The notes: generated from the sequence alone by a model not told the origin. A stretch of DNA of 64,000 nt from CAVWTN01 sp963757945 (GCA_963757945.1 CAVWTN010000002.1:2170001-2234000); one strand, 5' to 3'. Counted from the stretch's first letter, positions 34,258 through 41,941 are shown. Made by a program: numbers and translations.

Positions 34258-34268
34258 CTGGAGGCCTC
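34255..34268 (-). promoter_or_regulatory. Ribosome binding site and ATT start codon of the second FecR protein
   Basis: On the minus strand GAGG (34265-34268) is followed by seven bases and ATT (34255-34257). The frame is closed by a TGA about 27 bases upstream, and no ATG, GTG, TTG or CTG lies between that stop and ATT. The Shine-Dalgarno match is weaker than in the paralogue. Confidence 0.55.
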
Positions 34269-34397
34269 GAAGCCACGGACCTCTTCAAGTATTTCCTGGC
34301 CGCGGCAAACTCACGCGCTCCGCGCGCGCATTTTCACCGAAAGTCCTAGCTTGCTAGCCAAAAGTACCAAGCGCTCCCCGCCGATGCGGGGACTGCG

Positions 34398-34913
34398 CTA
34401 GCGCGTGGAGTCGAAGCGTTTGGTTTCCGAGTGGTCCGTTCCGCGCTCGACGCCTTGCGGCTTGATCTCCGAGCGTTCCATCGCGACGGCCTCGACCGTT
34501 TCCGCGAAATCTTCGAGATCGTCGCGCAACTGCGCTTCGAAGGCCGCTTCCGCCGCCGCCGCCGCCGCTGCGACGTGCGCGGTGCCGCTCGGCGGATTGA
34601 CGACGAGTTGCACGGTGAGCAGCGTCGTCTTCGGATGCGCGGCGTCCTCTTCGAACAGAATGCTGCCGCTGTTCTCCGGCGAGCCCTTCGTCGAGCGCCA
34701 GCCGATCCGGCGGTTCTCGATCCAACCCTCGTTGACGGACTCCCACTCGTACTGGCCCATCATCTCGACCTGCCACCGGTATCGGGCTCCGGCGATGCGC
34801 TCGACGCGGCGGACGTGCGAGAGCAGGCTCGGGTAATTTTCGAAAACGGACCACATCCGGTAGACCGCCTCAACCGGGGCGTTCACCGAAATCGTACACG
34901 CATGCGTCGCCAT
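34398..34913 (-). CDS. SRPBCC-superfamily (polyketide cyclase/dehydrase-like) protein
   Basis: A 171-residue START-like domain. ISVNAPVEAVYRMWSVFENYP is the typical opening, followed by strands YRWQVEMMGQYEWESVNEGW and NRRIGWRSTKGSPENSGSIL. Such proteins bind hydrophobic ligands; some act as cyclases or lipid chaperones. The last 45 residues are charged and probably flexible. Two inverted repeats just upstream (34933-34964) suggest regulated expression. No ligand can be assigned. Confidence 0.87.
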   Translation of the reverse strand: MATHACTISVNAPVEAVYRMWSVFENYPSLLSHVRRVERIAGARYRWQVEMMGQYEWESVNEGWIENRRIGWRSTKGSPENSGSILFEEDAAHPKTTLLTVQLVVNPPSGTAHVAAAAAAAEAAFEAQLRDDLEDFAETVEAVAMERSEIKPQGVERGTDHSETKRFDSTR

Positions 34914-34932
34914 GGCTTGTCGTCCTTACCAT

Positions 34933-34969
34933 ATGGAGGGTCTCCATCAGGGATGGTCTCCATCGGGGA
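34933..34969. promoter_or_regulatory. Operator-like double inverted repeat upstream of the SRPBCC gene
   Basis: ATGGAG-ggt-CTCCAT (34933-34947) and GATGG-tct-CCATC (34952-34964) are perfect dyads. They lie within a 16-base-period direct repeat, GGTCTCCATC(A/G)GGGA (34939-34953 and 34955-34969). The position, 20-56 bases upstream of the SRPBCC start, fits a repressor operator. The cognate regulator is not identified. Confidence 0.55.
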
Positions 34970-35032
34970 CTCTTTACCCCGGAACGAGCACGGTGCCGCG
35001 GTTCCAGCCGGACTATTCCGGAGGTGTGACGC

Positions 35033-35068
35033 GCATCAACTTCGGGTGCGGCATCAACTTCCGGTGCC
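35033..35068. repeat. 18-base tandem direct repeat at the end of the ABC permease gene
   Basis: GCATCAACTTCGGGTGCG (35033-35050) is followed immediately by GCATCAACTTCCGGTGCC (35051-35068). The right copy includes the stop codon of the permease gene, the left copy lies outside it; this looks like a local duplication. Confidence 0.6.
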
Positions 35069-35851
35069 TTGGTACCGGTCCAGACCGGCGCGCCAGAACG
35101 CGTACGCGAGCCCGGCCCACAGGATGCCGACCAGGGGCGTCAGCAGACCGATTTGCGGCGAGAGCGAAAGCCCGACGTCGCTTTTTCCCAAGAGGAACGA
35201 TGCCGGGAAGAAGTTCATGAACGCGAACGGCAGCACGAACGTGAGGATCAGCCGGACGCCGCGGGTGTAGATGCTGATCGGATAGCGCGTGAAATCCTGC
35301 TCGAGCGACATCACGACCCAGCGCAGCGTATCGATCCGCACGAACCAGAATGCGCACGTCGCAATCGCGAGGTTGATCGCGAAATCGATCAGCGCGCCGC
35401 CGACCATCACGAGAGGAACGAACGCGAGAAAAAGCGCGTCGACGCGCACGCCGCTATACGCCGTCGCGAAGCAGAAGAAGGCGATCGCCAAGATCAGCTC
35501 GTCCGGCCAGACCTGCTGCGGCGTCGTCATCGCCTGGAAGAGCGGGTCGAGCGGGCGAACGAGGTAGCGGTCGAAACGGCCCTCGCGCACCATGTTCGGC
35601 ACTTCGCCGATCGTGAAGAAGAACGTGTTGTGAAACCCGTGGCCGAGCATCCAGAGCGCGTAGAGGAACGCCATCTGCTTGAAACTCCAGCCGTTCATCG
35701 ACGGGAATTGATGCAGCGTCACCCAAAGCGCCGCGATCGCCGTGGCGTGGTAGACGATCGTGAAGCCGAACCACATGACGAAGTTCGCCCGATATTCGAG
35801 CATCGTCAACAGGTTGATGCGCCAATACTGCAGGTAGGCCGCGAGGCTCAC
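35054..35851 (-). CDS. ABC-2 type exporter permease (ABC2_membrane_6 / COG3694 type)
   Basis: A 265-residue integral membrane protein with six predicted helices. The opening LQYWRINLLTMLEYRANFVM and MVREGRFDRYLVRPLDPLFQ match the permease family that normally sits in a three-gene set with a second permease and an ATPase of the COG4586 type. Those two partners are found 19 kb away at 54155-55983, so the transporter genes seem to be split. The substrate is unknown; relatives are annotated as multidrug or viologen exporters. Confidence 0.85.
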   Translation of the reverse strand: MSLAAYLQYWRINLLTMLEYRANFVMWFGFTIVYHATAIAALWVTLHQFPSMNGWSFKQMAFLYALWMLGHGFHNTFFFTIGEVPNMVREGRFDRYLVRPLDPLFQAMTTPQQVWPDELILAIAFFCFATAYSGVRVDALFLAFVPLVMVGGALIDFAINLAIATCAFWFVRIDTLRWVVMSLEQDFTRYPISIYTRGVRLILTFVLPFAFMNFFPASFLLGKSDVGLSLSPQIGLLTPLVGILWAGLAYAFWRAGLDRYQGTGS

Positions 35852-35921
35852 GTTTCCGCGAACCGCTCGCGGCGTCCGCGCGGTTGCACACCGTTCGAGC
35901 GGCTCAGGGTGACGGCGGGCC

Positions 35922-36392
35922 TTATTGGGTTGTGAACGTGCCGATTTGCGGGTAGCTGTTGCAGCTCGAGGCTTGATTGTTGAGCAGCACCGCGATCGTG
36001 GTGGCCGAGGGGAGCGGGCCGGTCAGGCCGCTGGACTGGTAGACCGGGTTCGCGAAGCCCGGCGTCGCGAACGGCGTCGGAATCGTGCTCGGCGAGACCG
36101 TGTTGAGCACGCCTTCCGGAGCGAGCGCGCCGTTGGGCAGTTCCAGCACGACTTGCCAGGTGTTCGGCAAGGCGGTCGATGCGGCGATCACGATTTGGCC
36201 GGGCGAATCGGGCACGCCCGTGACGCCGGAGATCGGGTAGGCGAGCGCGACTTGCGTCCCGGTCGGGAGCGTGCACTGCACGACGGGCGGCGTCGAGTTC
36301 GAACTGTTGCAGGCAGCGAGAGCGCAAACGCCGAGAAGGGCCGCGCCGAGGATCGCCGAGGGTGTCTTCATGCGGGCGATTGTTCGGTCCAT
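35922..36392 (-). CDS. Putative secreted lipoprotein
   Basis: A protein of 156 residues (149 if started at MKTPSAIL, 36371). The lipobox LGVCALAACNSSNS places the lipidated cysteine about 20 residues from the second start. The mature part is small, polar, rich in Thr, Pro and Ser, and has two further cysteines (VVQCTLP and SSCNSYP) that could form a disulfide. The segment LAYPISGVTGVPDSPGQIVI hints at an Ig-like fold. No enzymatic motif is present; the function is unknown. Confidence 0.75.
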   Translation of the reverse strand: MDRTIARMKTPSAILGAALLGVCALAACNSSNSTPPVVQCTLPTGTQVALAYPISGVTGVPDSPGQIVIAASTALPNTWQVVLELPNGALAPEGVLNTVSPSTIPTPFATPGFANPVYQSSGLTGPLPSATTIAVLLNNQASSCNSYPQIGTFTTQ

Positions 36393-36461
36393 ACGCCGAC
36401 AAAGCTAGCTTTCAAAGATTAGAAATCGCTGAGAGCACGCTCGAAACGCGCTCGCGGCGCG

Positions 36462-36683
36462 TCAAAACGAAACGGTGAACGACGCGACCGCCAAGCCGAT
36501 GGCGATGACGAACATCGTGACTGCGGATCCCGTGATCCAAGCCCGCACGGCGGGGCTCGGCCGCTGGTCTTCGGGGATCCGCGTCTGCAGGTAGAGGTAC
36601 ACCACGACCACGATCGATACGAGAATAGCCAGCGTTCGTAGAACGACATGCAAGTCTCGTAGGGCGGGATTGAGTTCAGGCAT
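36462..36683 (-). CDS. Small two-helix membrane protein
   Basis: A 73-residue protein with two strong hydrophobic segments (LAILVSIVVVVYLYL and AVTMFVIAIGLAVASFTVSF) separated by a Pro/Arg-rich loop. It stands alone between the lipoprotein and peptidase genes. The family is not recognised; coding status is inferred from the coherent membrane topology. Confidence 0.5.
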   Translation of the reverse strand: MPELNPALRDLHVVLRTLAILVSIVVVVYLYLQTRIPEDQRPSPAVRAWITGSAVTMFVIAIGLAVASFTVSF

Positions 36684-36741
36684 CTTCGCGCAAAGTAAGC
36701 TCGCGCCAAGACATTCAGGCTGCCGCAGAGCGGTCCTTTCA

Positions 36742-36769
36742 GGCCTCGCCGGGCGGCGTCCGCGAGGCC
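36742..36769 (-). terminator. Hairpin downstream of the peptidase gene
   Basis: GGCCTCGC (36742-36749) pairs with GCGAGGCC (36762-36769). It lies 53-80 bases after the stop of the leftward peptidase gene and lacks a T-run, so it may be a factor-dependent terminator or an mRNA-stabilising hairpin. Confidence 0.35.
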
Positions 36770-36821
36770 CGGCTAATTACGGATTGCCGGGGGCTGACGC
36801 GTCGCGGGGGTCTAGGGGCGC

Positions 36822-37547
36822 TTAGGTCAACCGCAGCGGCTCGATCCGCTCCTCCGTCAGGGACCCGCTGATGACATGAAACCGGTGTCCCGCGCCGTTC
36901 GGCGTCGCCGAGACGGCGCGCACGAGCTTGCCGTCGACGTAGTGCAGCGCCGTCCCGTCGTCGATCGCGACGTTGCCCCCGTCTCGCGTCGAGGGAATCT
37001 CGCGTTCGAGCAGCATGCGCGTGAACGCCGGGCGCCGCTCGGGCTCGCCGTCGAAATGCGGGCAGCAGCTCCCGGCGAGCACGCCCAGGCACGGCAAAAG
37101 CGTCAGCGGCCCGTCGATCGAATCCGTGATGCCCCACTCATACCAGCAGATCGCGCCGGCGCTGCCGCCGCACAGGACCGTGCCGCGGTCGAGCGCCTCG
37201 AGCAAGACGTGGACGACCTGCCATTCTTGCCAGACCGCCAGCATGCTGCGGGTGTTGCCGCCGCCGACGTGGATCACGTCGCAACCCAGGAGGATCTCAC
37301 GCAAGTCGCGCGGGGTTCGGCGGAAAAACGTGACGTGGCGTGCATCGCAGCCGAGGGATGCGTACCGTTCGTAAAACCCGGCGATGTTCTCGGGGTTGTC
37401 CCCGCTTGCCGTGGGCAAGTGGCAAATCTTCGGGCGATCCTTGCCGGATGCTTTGAGAATGTATCGCTCCAGCGCGCGTTCCGCCGCAAAAGGCGCGGGC
37501 GTCGAGCCTCCGATTGCGATGATTTGTCCCATGTCGCCTGCGTTCAC
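36822..37547 (-). CDS. Peptidase S51 family protein (peptidase E / cyanophycinase-like)
   Basis: A 241-residue class I glutamine-amidotransferase-like serine hydrolase. The nucleophile elbow is CGGSAGAICWYE, and GGGNTRSMLAVW precedes it, as in peptidase E, which releases N-terminal Asp from dipeptides. The NVAIDDGTALHYVDGK strand completes the fold. The start may be at MGQIIAIGG (37532), five codons in. No signal peptide is seen, so it is cytoplasmic. The length matches peptidase E (about 230) rather than cyanophycinase. Confidence 0.88.
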   Translation of the reverse strand: MNAGDMGQIIAIGGSTPAPFAAERALERYILKASGKDRPKICHLPTASGDNPENIAGFYERYASLGCDARHVTFFRRTPRDLREILLGCDVIHVGGGNTRSMLAVWQEWQVVHVLLEALDRGTVLCGGSAGAICWYEWGITDSIDGPLTLLPCLGVLAGSCCPHFDGEPERRPAFTRMLLEREIPSTRDGGNVAIDDGTALHYVDGKLVRAVSATPNGAGHRFHVISGSLTEERIEPLRLT

Positions 37548-37583
37548 GGGCGGCGGCTCCGGAACCCGCCGCCCGCCGGGTGT

Positions 37584-38180
37584 CTAGCCCTTTGTGTGGT
37601 GGGCTTCCAGCAGATCCGCCATGTCGTTCGCGTGTTCTTCTTCGACGGCGAGGATCGTCTCGATCAAACGCCGCGAGGTCGGATCTCCCTCGCCGAAAAA
37701 TCGGATCATCTCGCTGTACGTCTCGATCGCGATGCGCTCGGCCACCAAGTTCTCGCGGATCATCTCCACGAGATCGTCCGGTTCGTTGTATTCCGAGCTG
37801 CTTCGCGCGGCGAGTCCCTCCGGATTGAAGTTCGGCGATCCGCCGAGCTGCGTGATGCGCTCGGCGATCAGATCGGCGTGCTCCTGCTCTTCCTGAGCGT
37901 GAGCCGCGAACTCGGCGGCGACGGATTCCTTATGGATGCCGCGCGCGGTGTAGTAGTGGCGCTTGTAACGCAGCGTGCACACGATCTCGGTCGCGAGCGC
38001 CTCGTTGAGCAGGCGCAAGGTGGTTTCGAGATTCTTCGTGTTGCTCTGTGTGACGGCGCCGCGCTCCATGTGCTCGCGCGCGCGGCGCCGAATCTCGCTG
38101 AGGTCGCTGACGAACTGCTGCGAGTTCGACGGCGCGGGCGTAACCTTGGAAGAATTGGTCGGAGCTTTTGACGTCGGCAT
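37584..38180 (-). CDS. Bacterioferritin-like ferritin-fold protein
   Basis: A 198-residue protein. A polar N-terminal extension of about 55 residues precedes a four-helix di-iron bundle: LLNEALATEIVCTLRYKRHY (E), EFAAHAQEEQEHADLIAERI (E-x-x-H), LVAERIAIETYSEMIRFF (E) and ILAVEEEHANDMADLLEAH (E-x-x-H). All ferroxidase ligands are present. The heme-binding methionine of true bacterioferritin is not obvious. It probably oxidises and stores iron. It is the first member of a group of stress and iron genes that extends to 40.6 kb. Confidence 0.9.
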   Translation of the reverse strand: MPTSKAPTNSSKVTPAPSNSQQFVSDLSEIRRRAREHMERGAVTQSNTKNLETTLRLLNEALATEIVCTLRYKRHYYTARGIHKESVAAEFAAHAQEEQEHADLIAERITQLGGSPNFNPEGLAARSSSEYNEPDDLVEMIRENLVAERIAIETYSEMIRFFGEGDPTSRRLIETILAVEEEHANDMADLLEAHHTKG

Positions 38181-38185
38181 CGCTG

Positions 38186-38479
38186 CTATGGCTTCCTTAC
38201 GCGCTGCTTGAGCGCATCGATTCCGGCCTGTACGGTGCTCTTGGCCTCATTCGCGACCGAGGCGACGCGGTCGCCTGCCGTCATGTCTTCGCCCGCGGCG
38301 TCGCGGCGCGCATGCTCCGCCTGTGCCGCTTCGCGGTGCAGCTTTTCGTTGACGGAATCCTTGACGTCGGCAACCCGGTCTTTGAGCCGATCGAGGCCGT
38401 CGCGAATCTTCTCGCCGGCCTCGCGAGCCTTTTTGGCCGCCCGCTCGGCGGCATCTTGGGACGATGAATCAGCAGACAT
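38186..38479 (-). CDS. Small LEA/apolipoprotein-like helical stress protein
   Basis: A 97-residue, highly charged protein without cysteine or aromatic core. It consists of 11-residue-like amphipathic helical repeats (AAERAAKKAREAGEKIRDGL, KDRVADVKDSVNEKLHREAA), which resemble group 3 LEA or apolipoprotein-like proteins that protect membranes and proteins during drying. It starts after a GGAGGTT ribosome site and ends five bases before the ferritin-like gene's start, so the two are probably co-transcribed. Confidence 0.72.
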   Translation of the reverse strand: MSADSSSQDAAERAAKKAREAGEKIRDGLDRLKDRVADVKDSVNEKLHREAAQAEHARRDAAGEDMTAGDRVASVANEAKSTVQAGIDALKQRVRKP

Positions 38480-38540
38480 AAGTAACCTCCAACCTCAGAC
38501 ATGCCCTTTGCAAGCGTCGAGGTAACCTTCGCTAGCCTCA

Positions 38541-38554
38541 CCCTTCGACGAGGG
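38541..38554. repeat. Short palindrome CCCTTCGACGAGGG
   Basis: A palindrome similar to that at 3750-3763, located between the STAS gene and the LEA-like gene. It could be a dispersed repeat or a weak terminator for the leftward STAS gene. Confidence 0.3.
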
Positions 38555-38571
38555 CGATGGGGCCGGGCGCA

Positions 38572-38991
38572 TCAGCCCTGTTGAGCCTCGGACGCTGGGC
38601 GGCCGGAGCGCGCGGCGGCTAACGCCGCGGCGCGGGCGGCGGCGTCTTCGATCGAATGCTCGACCGGATAGACGCGATCGATGCCGACGATGTCGAACAC
38701 GCGGTTCACCGGGTTGCCGGGCTTCGTCAGCAAGACGACGTCCCACGAACGCTCCGGGTCGCGCCAGTACTTCATGAGCACGCCGACGATCGAGCTATCG
38801 AAGAACGTGCAATCTTCAAACGAGACGATCGCTGCCGAGGCGTCGCCGAGGTCCAAGCTGCGAAGCGCCGTTTCGAATTCGGGTTGATGAGAAAAATCGA
38901 CTTCGCCAAGCACGCGGAAGACGGGGTATCCCTGCGCCGAATCGGTGATGAATCTGCCGGTGGCTGGATCCGTTGGTATCGCGTTGCTCAT
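38572..38991 (-). CDS. STAS-domain anti-sigma factor antagonist-like protein
   Basis: A 139-residue protein with a STAS domain at about residues 20-115. The opening YPVFRVLGEVDFSHQPEFET and the phosphorylation loop TFFDSSIVGVLMKYW (serines at the conserved position) match SpoIIAA/RsbV-like antagonists. No partner kinase or sigma factor is found in the window. It could act in a partner-switching system that governs the neighbouring stress genes, but this is inference. Confidence 0.85.
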   Translation of the reverse strand: MSNAIPTDPATGRFITDSAQGYPVFRVLGEVDFSHQPEFETALRSLDLGDASAAIVSFEDCTFFDSSIVGVLMKYWRDPERSWDVVLLTKPGNPVNRVFDIVGIDRVYPVEHSIEDAAARAAALAAARSGRPASEAQQG

Positions 38992-39130
38992 TGATAACCT
39001 CTCAATCCTGGGCCGCGGCTCTCAGCCGCATGCGGTCATGCTCGCTCCGCCCAGGGAAACATGTGCTTAGACGACACGAAGGTGCGCAGCTGCACGCCCC
39101 CGCGCCGTCCGGCGCGGTGCGGAGCCGGTG

Positions 39131-39388
39131 CTAGACCGTGCGACGGCTGAACAGCCGGAGCACGATCAGCAGCACGACGGCGCCGACCAGCGCGACAAGC
39201 AGGCTATAGATGTCGAAACCGACGATGCCTGTATGTCCAAATGAGTTGAATAACCAACCGCCGATCAAGGCGCCGACGATGCCGACGACGATGTCGCCGA
39301 CGATGCCGCCGGGCCCCTCACCCGGGACGATGGTTTTCGCCAACACTCCGACGATCAGGCCTAGGACGATCCAGGCTAAAATACTCAT
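39131..39388 (-). CDS. GlsB/YeaQ/YmgE family stress-response membrane protein
   Basis: An 85-residue protein with three hydrophobic helices. The family signature is visible: ILAWIVLGLIVGVLAKTIVP, then GEGPGGIVGDIVVGIVGALI and GGWLFNSFG. These transglycosylase-associated proteins are small inner-membrane proteins induced by stress; their mechanism is unknown. Length is normal for the family. It belongs to the stress and iron group. Confidence 0.93.
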   Translation of the reverse strand: MSILAWIVLGLIVGVLAKTIVPGEGPGGIVGDIVVGIVGALIGGWLFNSFGHTGIVGFDIYSLLVALVGAVVLLIVLRLFSRRTV

Positions 39389-39542
39389 GCTGCTCTGCGT
39401 TCCCCGCGGTTTCGGAATGCAAACTCGCCCCCATTATTAGCGAGAAGCGATGCGATATTTCGCGATTCGAAAAACGCGTGCAATCGATGCGAGCATGCCC
39501 GTTTGAATCGCCCCGCCGGACGGTATACACATTGGAACGCGC

Positions 39543-39556
39543 CACGTGTGCACGTG
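39543..39556. promoter_or_regulatory. Doubled CACGTG motif upstream of the iron-permease-like gene
   Basis: CACGTG-TG-CACGTG (39543-39556) consists of two copies of a six-base palindrome. A TTGAAT / TATACA pair (39503-39508 and 39524-39529, spacing 15) lies just upstream, so the motif would sit immediately downstream of a possible transcription start, a good place for a repressor. The regulator is not known. Confidence 0.35.
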
Positions 39557-39589
39557 TATAGGAAAAAGCTGCGTATGGGAGAGGTCTTT

Positions 39590-39964
39590 ATGAACGACTC
39601 TTTTTCACGATTTGCCCGGAGCGTCAACGCGTTTTGCGCGAGCCCGCTCGCGACGTTGCTCGTGCTGGTAACAGTGGCTCTCTGGGCCGCGACGGGTCCG
39701 CATTTCGACTATTCGAATACGTGGCAACTGGTGATGAACACGACGAGTTCGATCGTAACGTTCATGATGGTCTTCATCATTGCGAACGCGCAGAAACGCG
39801 ATACCGATGCACTCAATCTCAAGCTCGACATGTTGATCGCCGCGGAACGGAGCCTCAGTAACAAGGCCATCGGCATCGAGGCGGCGCCGGTCGAGCGCGC
39901 GCAAGAGGTTCGCGAAGAACTCGATCGCGTTATCGAACAGACGAAAGAGTCGCGGCGGGGCTGA
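39590..39964 (+). CDS. Low-affinity iron permease family protein
   Basis: A 124-residue membrane protein. NAFCASPLATLLVLVTVALW, WAATGPHFDYSNTWQLVMNT and SSIVTFMMVFIIANAQKRDT are the family-defining segments, with two membrane helices and a cytoplasmic coiled tail (LNLKLDMLIAAERSLSNK). The ATG at 39590 is preceded by GAGG six bases away. The family name comes from fungal Fet4-like proteins; iron transport by such short bacterial members has not been shown. A palindromic doubled CACGTG lies upstream. Confidence 0.87.
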   Translation: MNDSFSRFARSVNAFCASPLATLLVLVTVALWAATGPHFDYSNTWQLVMNTTSSIVTFMMVFIIANAQKRDTDALNLKLDMLIAAERSLSNKAIGIEAAPVERAQEVREELDRVIEQTKESRRG

Positions 39965-40060
39965 GAGCGCTCGCACACTGCGGGTTTGAGCAAACGAATC
40001 GCGGGCAACCAGATCTTACGGCGCGGCACTATCGCGCAGTCGCCTTGAAAGGGTTCGTAC

Positions 40061-40648
40061 ATGACGACGGCAACGAAACAAAACACGGAAACCTCCGACG
40101 CAATCGATCTGCTCATCGAAGATCACCGGGAGGTCAAGAAGCTCTTTAAGGACTTCGAAAAGATCAAACACGGCGGACGCAAGAGCGAGAAGGAAGCGAT
40201 CGTGCTCGCCGCGTGCGAGGCGCTCACGATCCACGCGACGATCGAGGAAGAGATCTTCTATCCGGCGGCGCGCAAGGCGATCGACCAGCCGGATCTGGTG
40301 GATGAAGCGAAGGTCGAGCATGCGGGCGCGAAAGATCTGATCGCGCAGCTCGATGTTATGAAGGCCGGGGACGACCTCTATGACGCGAAGTTCACGGTCT
40401 TAGCGGAACAGGTCACCCATCACATCAAGGAAGAGCAGGAAGAGCTGTTCCCCCTGGTGCGCAAGTCGAAGCTCGATACGCGAGCGCTCGGCGCCAAGCT
40501 GCTCGAGCGCAAGATGGAACTCAAGGGCGAGATGGGGAGCGACGAAGCGGACGCGTCGACGGATGATTCCGAAGACGACACCCGTTCGGCGCGTTCCGCG
40601 AAAACGGCGGCCGGCTCGCAGCGTTCAGGCAGCAAGACGCGGCGGTAA
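40061..40648 (+). CDS. Hemerythrin HHE-domain protein
   Basis: A 195-residue protein. The di-iron helices are LLIEDHREVKKLFKDFE (H), TIHATIEEEIFYPAAR (H, E), VEHAGAKDLIAQLDVM (H) and VTHHIKEEQEELFPLVR (H, E). HHE proteins sense or buffer oxygen, nitric oxide or iron. The last 45 residues (about 150-195) are Ser/Asp/Arg-rich and disordered, changing from acidic to basic, which may mediate partner or nucleic acid binding. It converges on the LivK-type gene 19 bases away. Confidence 0.9.
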   Translation: MTTATKQNTETSDAIDLLIEDHREVKKLFKDFEKIKHGGRKSEKEAIVLAACEALTIHATIEEEIFYPAARKAIDQPDLVDEAKVEHAGAKDLIAQLDVMKAGDDLYDAKFTVLAEQVTHHIKEEQEELFPLVRKSKLDTRALGAKLLERKMELKGEMGSDEADASTDDSEDDTRSARSAKTAAGSQRSGSKTRR

Positions 40649-40653
40649 GATTC

Positions 40654-40676
40654 AAGACCGGGCGGCGTCAGGTCTT
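40654..40676. terminator. Possible bidirectional terminator between hemerythrin and livK-type genes
   Basis: AAGACC (40654-40659) pairs with GGTCTT (40671-40676) across an 11-base GC-rich loop between two convergent genes. The stem is short and partly inside the livK-type coding end, so confidence is low. Confidence 0.3.
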
Positions 40677-41915
40677 CAGGTCGATCTGGCTGATGAACTC
40701 CGGCTTGCCCTTCTTGATTTCATACAGACTCAGGATCGGCGCCGTGGTGTCGCCGTACTTATCGAAGCCGACCGCTCCGACGGGTGTTGGAAAATCCTTC
40801 GTCTCGGCAACGTTCTTCAGGACTTGTTCGCGAGTCGGGAGCGCCCCGTTGCCGGCGATGATGGCCTTCGAGATCGCGGCGATGATGATCTTGGCGGCGG
40901 CATAGCCGTTCGCGCTGTAGGGCCCCGGATCGTCCTTGAATCGGGCCCGATATGCCTGCACGAACTTCGCCGCGCCCGGCAATCTGGTCACGTCGGGCGC
41001 GGCGAGCGTGTAATAGCTGCCGTCCGCGGCCGGCCCGGCCGCCTGAAGAAAGTCATCGCCGGCGAGACCGTCGGCGCCAAGGAGCGGGATGTTCAGGCCG
41101 AGCGCGACTTGCTGGTGGCGTAACAGGCCGCCGCCCGTGACCGAGACGCCGCCGTAGAAGATGACGTCGGCGCCGGTCGCGCGCGCTTTCGTCAGCAACG
41201 GAGTGAAATCGGTTTGGTTGGCGGTGAGATGTTCGTGCCCCAGCACCGTCCCGCCGAGCGCGCCGTAGTGCTGTTCGAAAACGTCGGCGACGCCTTTGCC
41301 GTACGTCTCGTTGTCGTCGATGATGAAGGCTTTCGCGAGACCGAGCTTCTTGGCGAAGGCCGCAGCGGCCGCGCCCTGACGCGAGTCGAGCGAGCTGAGC
41401 CGGAAGAACGTGTTCACGTCGGGATGCGCGACACGCAGTTTGACGGCGTCCGGGCCGCGCGTGAGGCTGTCGGCCGTGGTCGATGCAGCGATGTGCGCGA
41501 GCCCGGCCTCGTTTGCGAGGGGAATCTCGGCCTTGGCGACGTTCGAGTTTCCGGGACCGACGAATGCCAGCACGTCCGGATCGGAGATGAACGTGCGCAC
41601 GTTCTGCGCGCCCTGAGCCGGGTCGTGTTTCCCCTGGACCGCATCGTCGAGAATGGAGGCGACGATCTTGTAACCGTGCGGAAGCCCCTTGGCGTTGGCC
41701 TCCTCGATCGCCAGCAGCGCGCCGTTCTCCGTCGGGATGTTGCTGGCGGCGTCACCGCCGCTGACCGGAAGGTCGATACCGATCTTGATCGCCTTCGTAT
41801 CGGCTGCCGACGCGCGCGACCCGCCGGCGCCGGCAAGCGGACCGAACGAGAGCGCCGCGGTCGTCGCGAGCGCGAAAGCCACGGAAGCAAAGCGTCCCCG
41901 CGTGACTACAGACAT
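40668..41915 (-). CDS. Branched-chain amino acid-type ABC transporter substrate-binding protein
   Basis: A 415-residue periplasmic binding protein of the LivK/Peripla_BP_6 family. The signal peptide (VAFALATTAALSFGPLAGAG) is followed by IKIGIDLPVSGGDAASNIPT, VRTFISDPDVLAFVGPGNSN and KAFIIDDNETYGKGVADVFE, the usual two-lobe pattern. No permease or ATPase genes accompany it, so it either uses components encoded elsewhere or acts as a sensor input. A decayed second copy lies directly upstream (42073-42572). A GC-rich hairpin (41942-41962) is in its 5' leader. Confidence 0.92.
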   Translation of the reverse strand: MSVVTRGRFASVAFALATTAALSFGPLAGAGGSRASAADTKAIKIGIDLPVSGGDAASNIPTENGALLAIEEANAKGLPHGYKIVASILDDAVQGKHDPAQGAQNVRTFISDPDVLAFVGPGNSNVAKAEIPLANEAGLAHIAASTTADSLTRGPDAVKLRVAHPDVNTFFRLSSLDSRQGAAAAAFAKKLGLAKAFIIDDNETYGKGVADVFEQHYGALGGTVLGHEHLTANQTDFTPLLTKARATGADVIFYGGVSVTGGGLLRHQQVALGLNIPLLGADGLAGDDFLQAAGPAADGSYYTLAAPDVTRLPGAAKFVQAYRARFKDDPGPYSANGYAAAKIIIAAISKAIIAGNGALPTREQVLKNVAETKDFPTPVGAVGFDKYGDTTAPILSLYEIKKGKPEFISQIDLKT

Positions 41916-41941
41916 GCCGAACCCTCCGTCGCAATAAGGAA

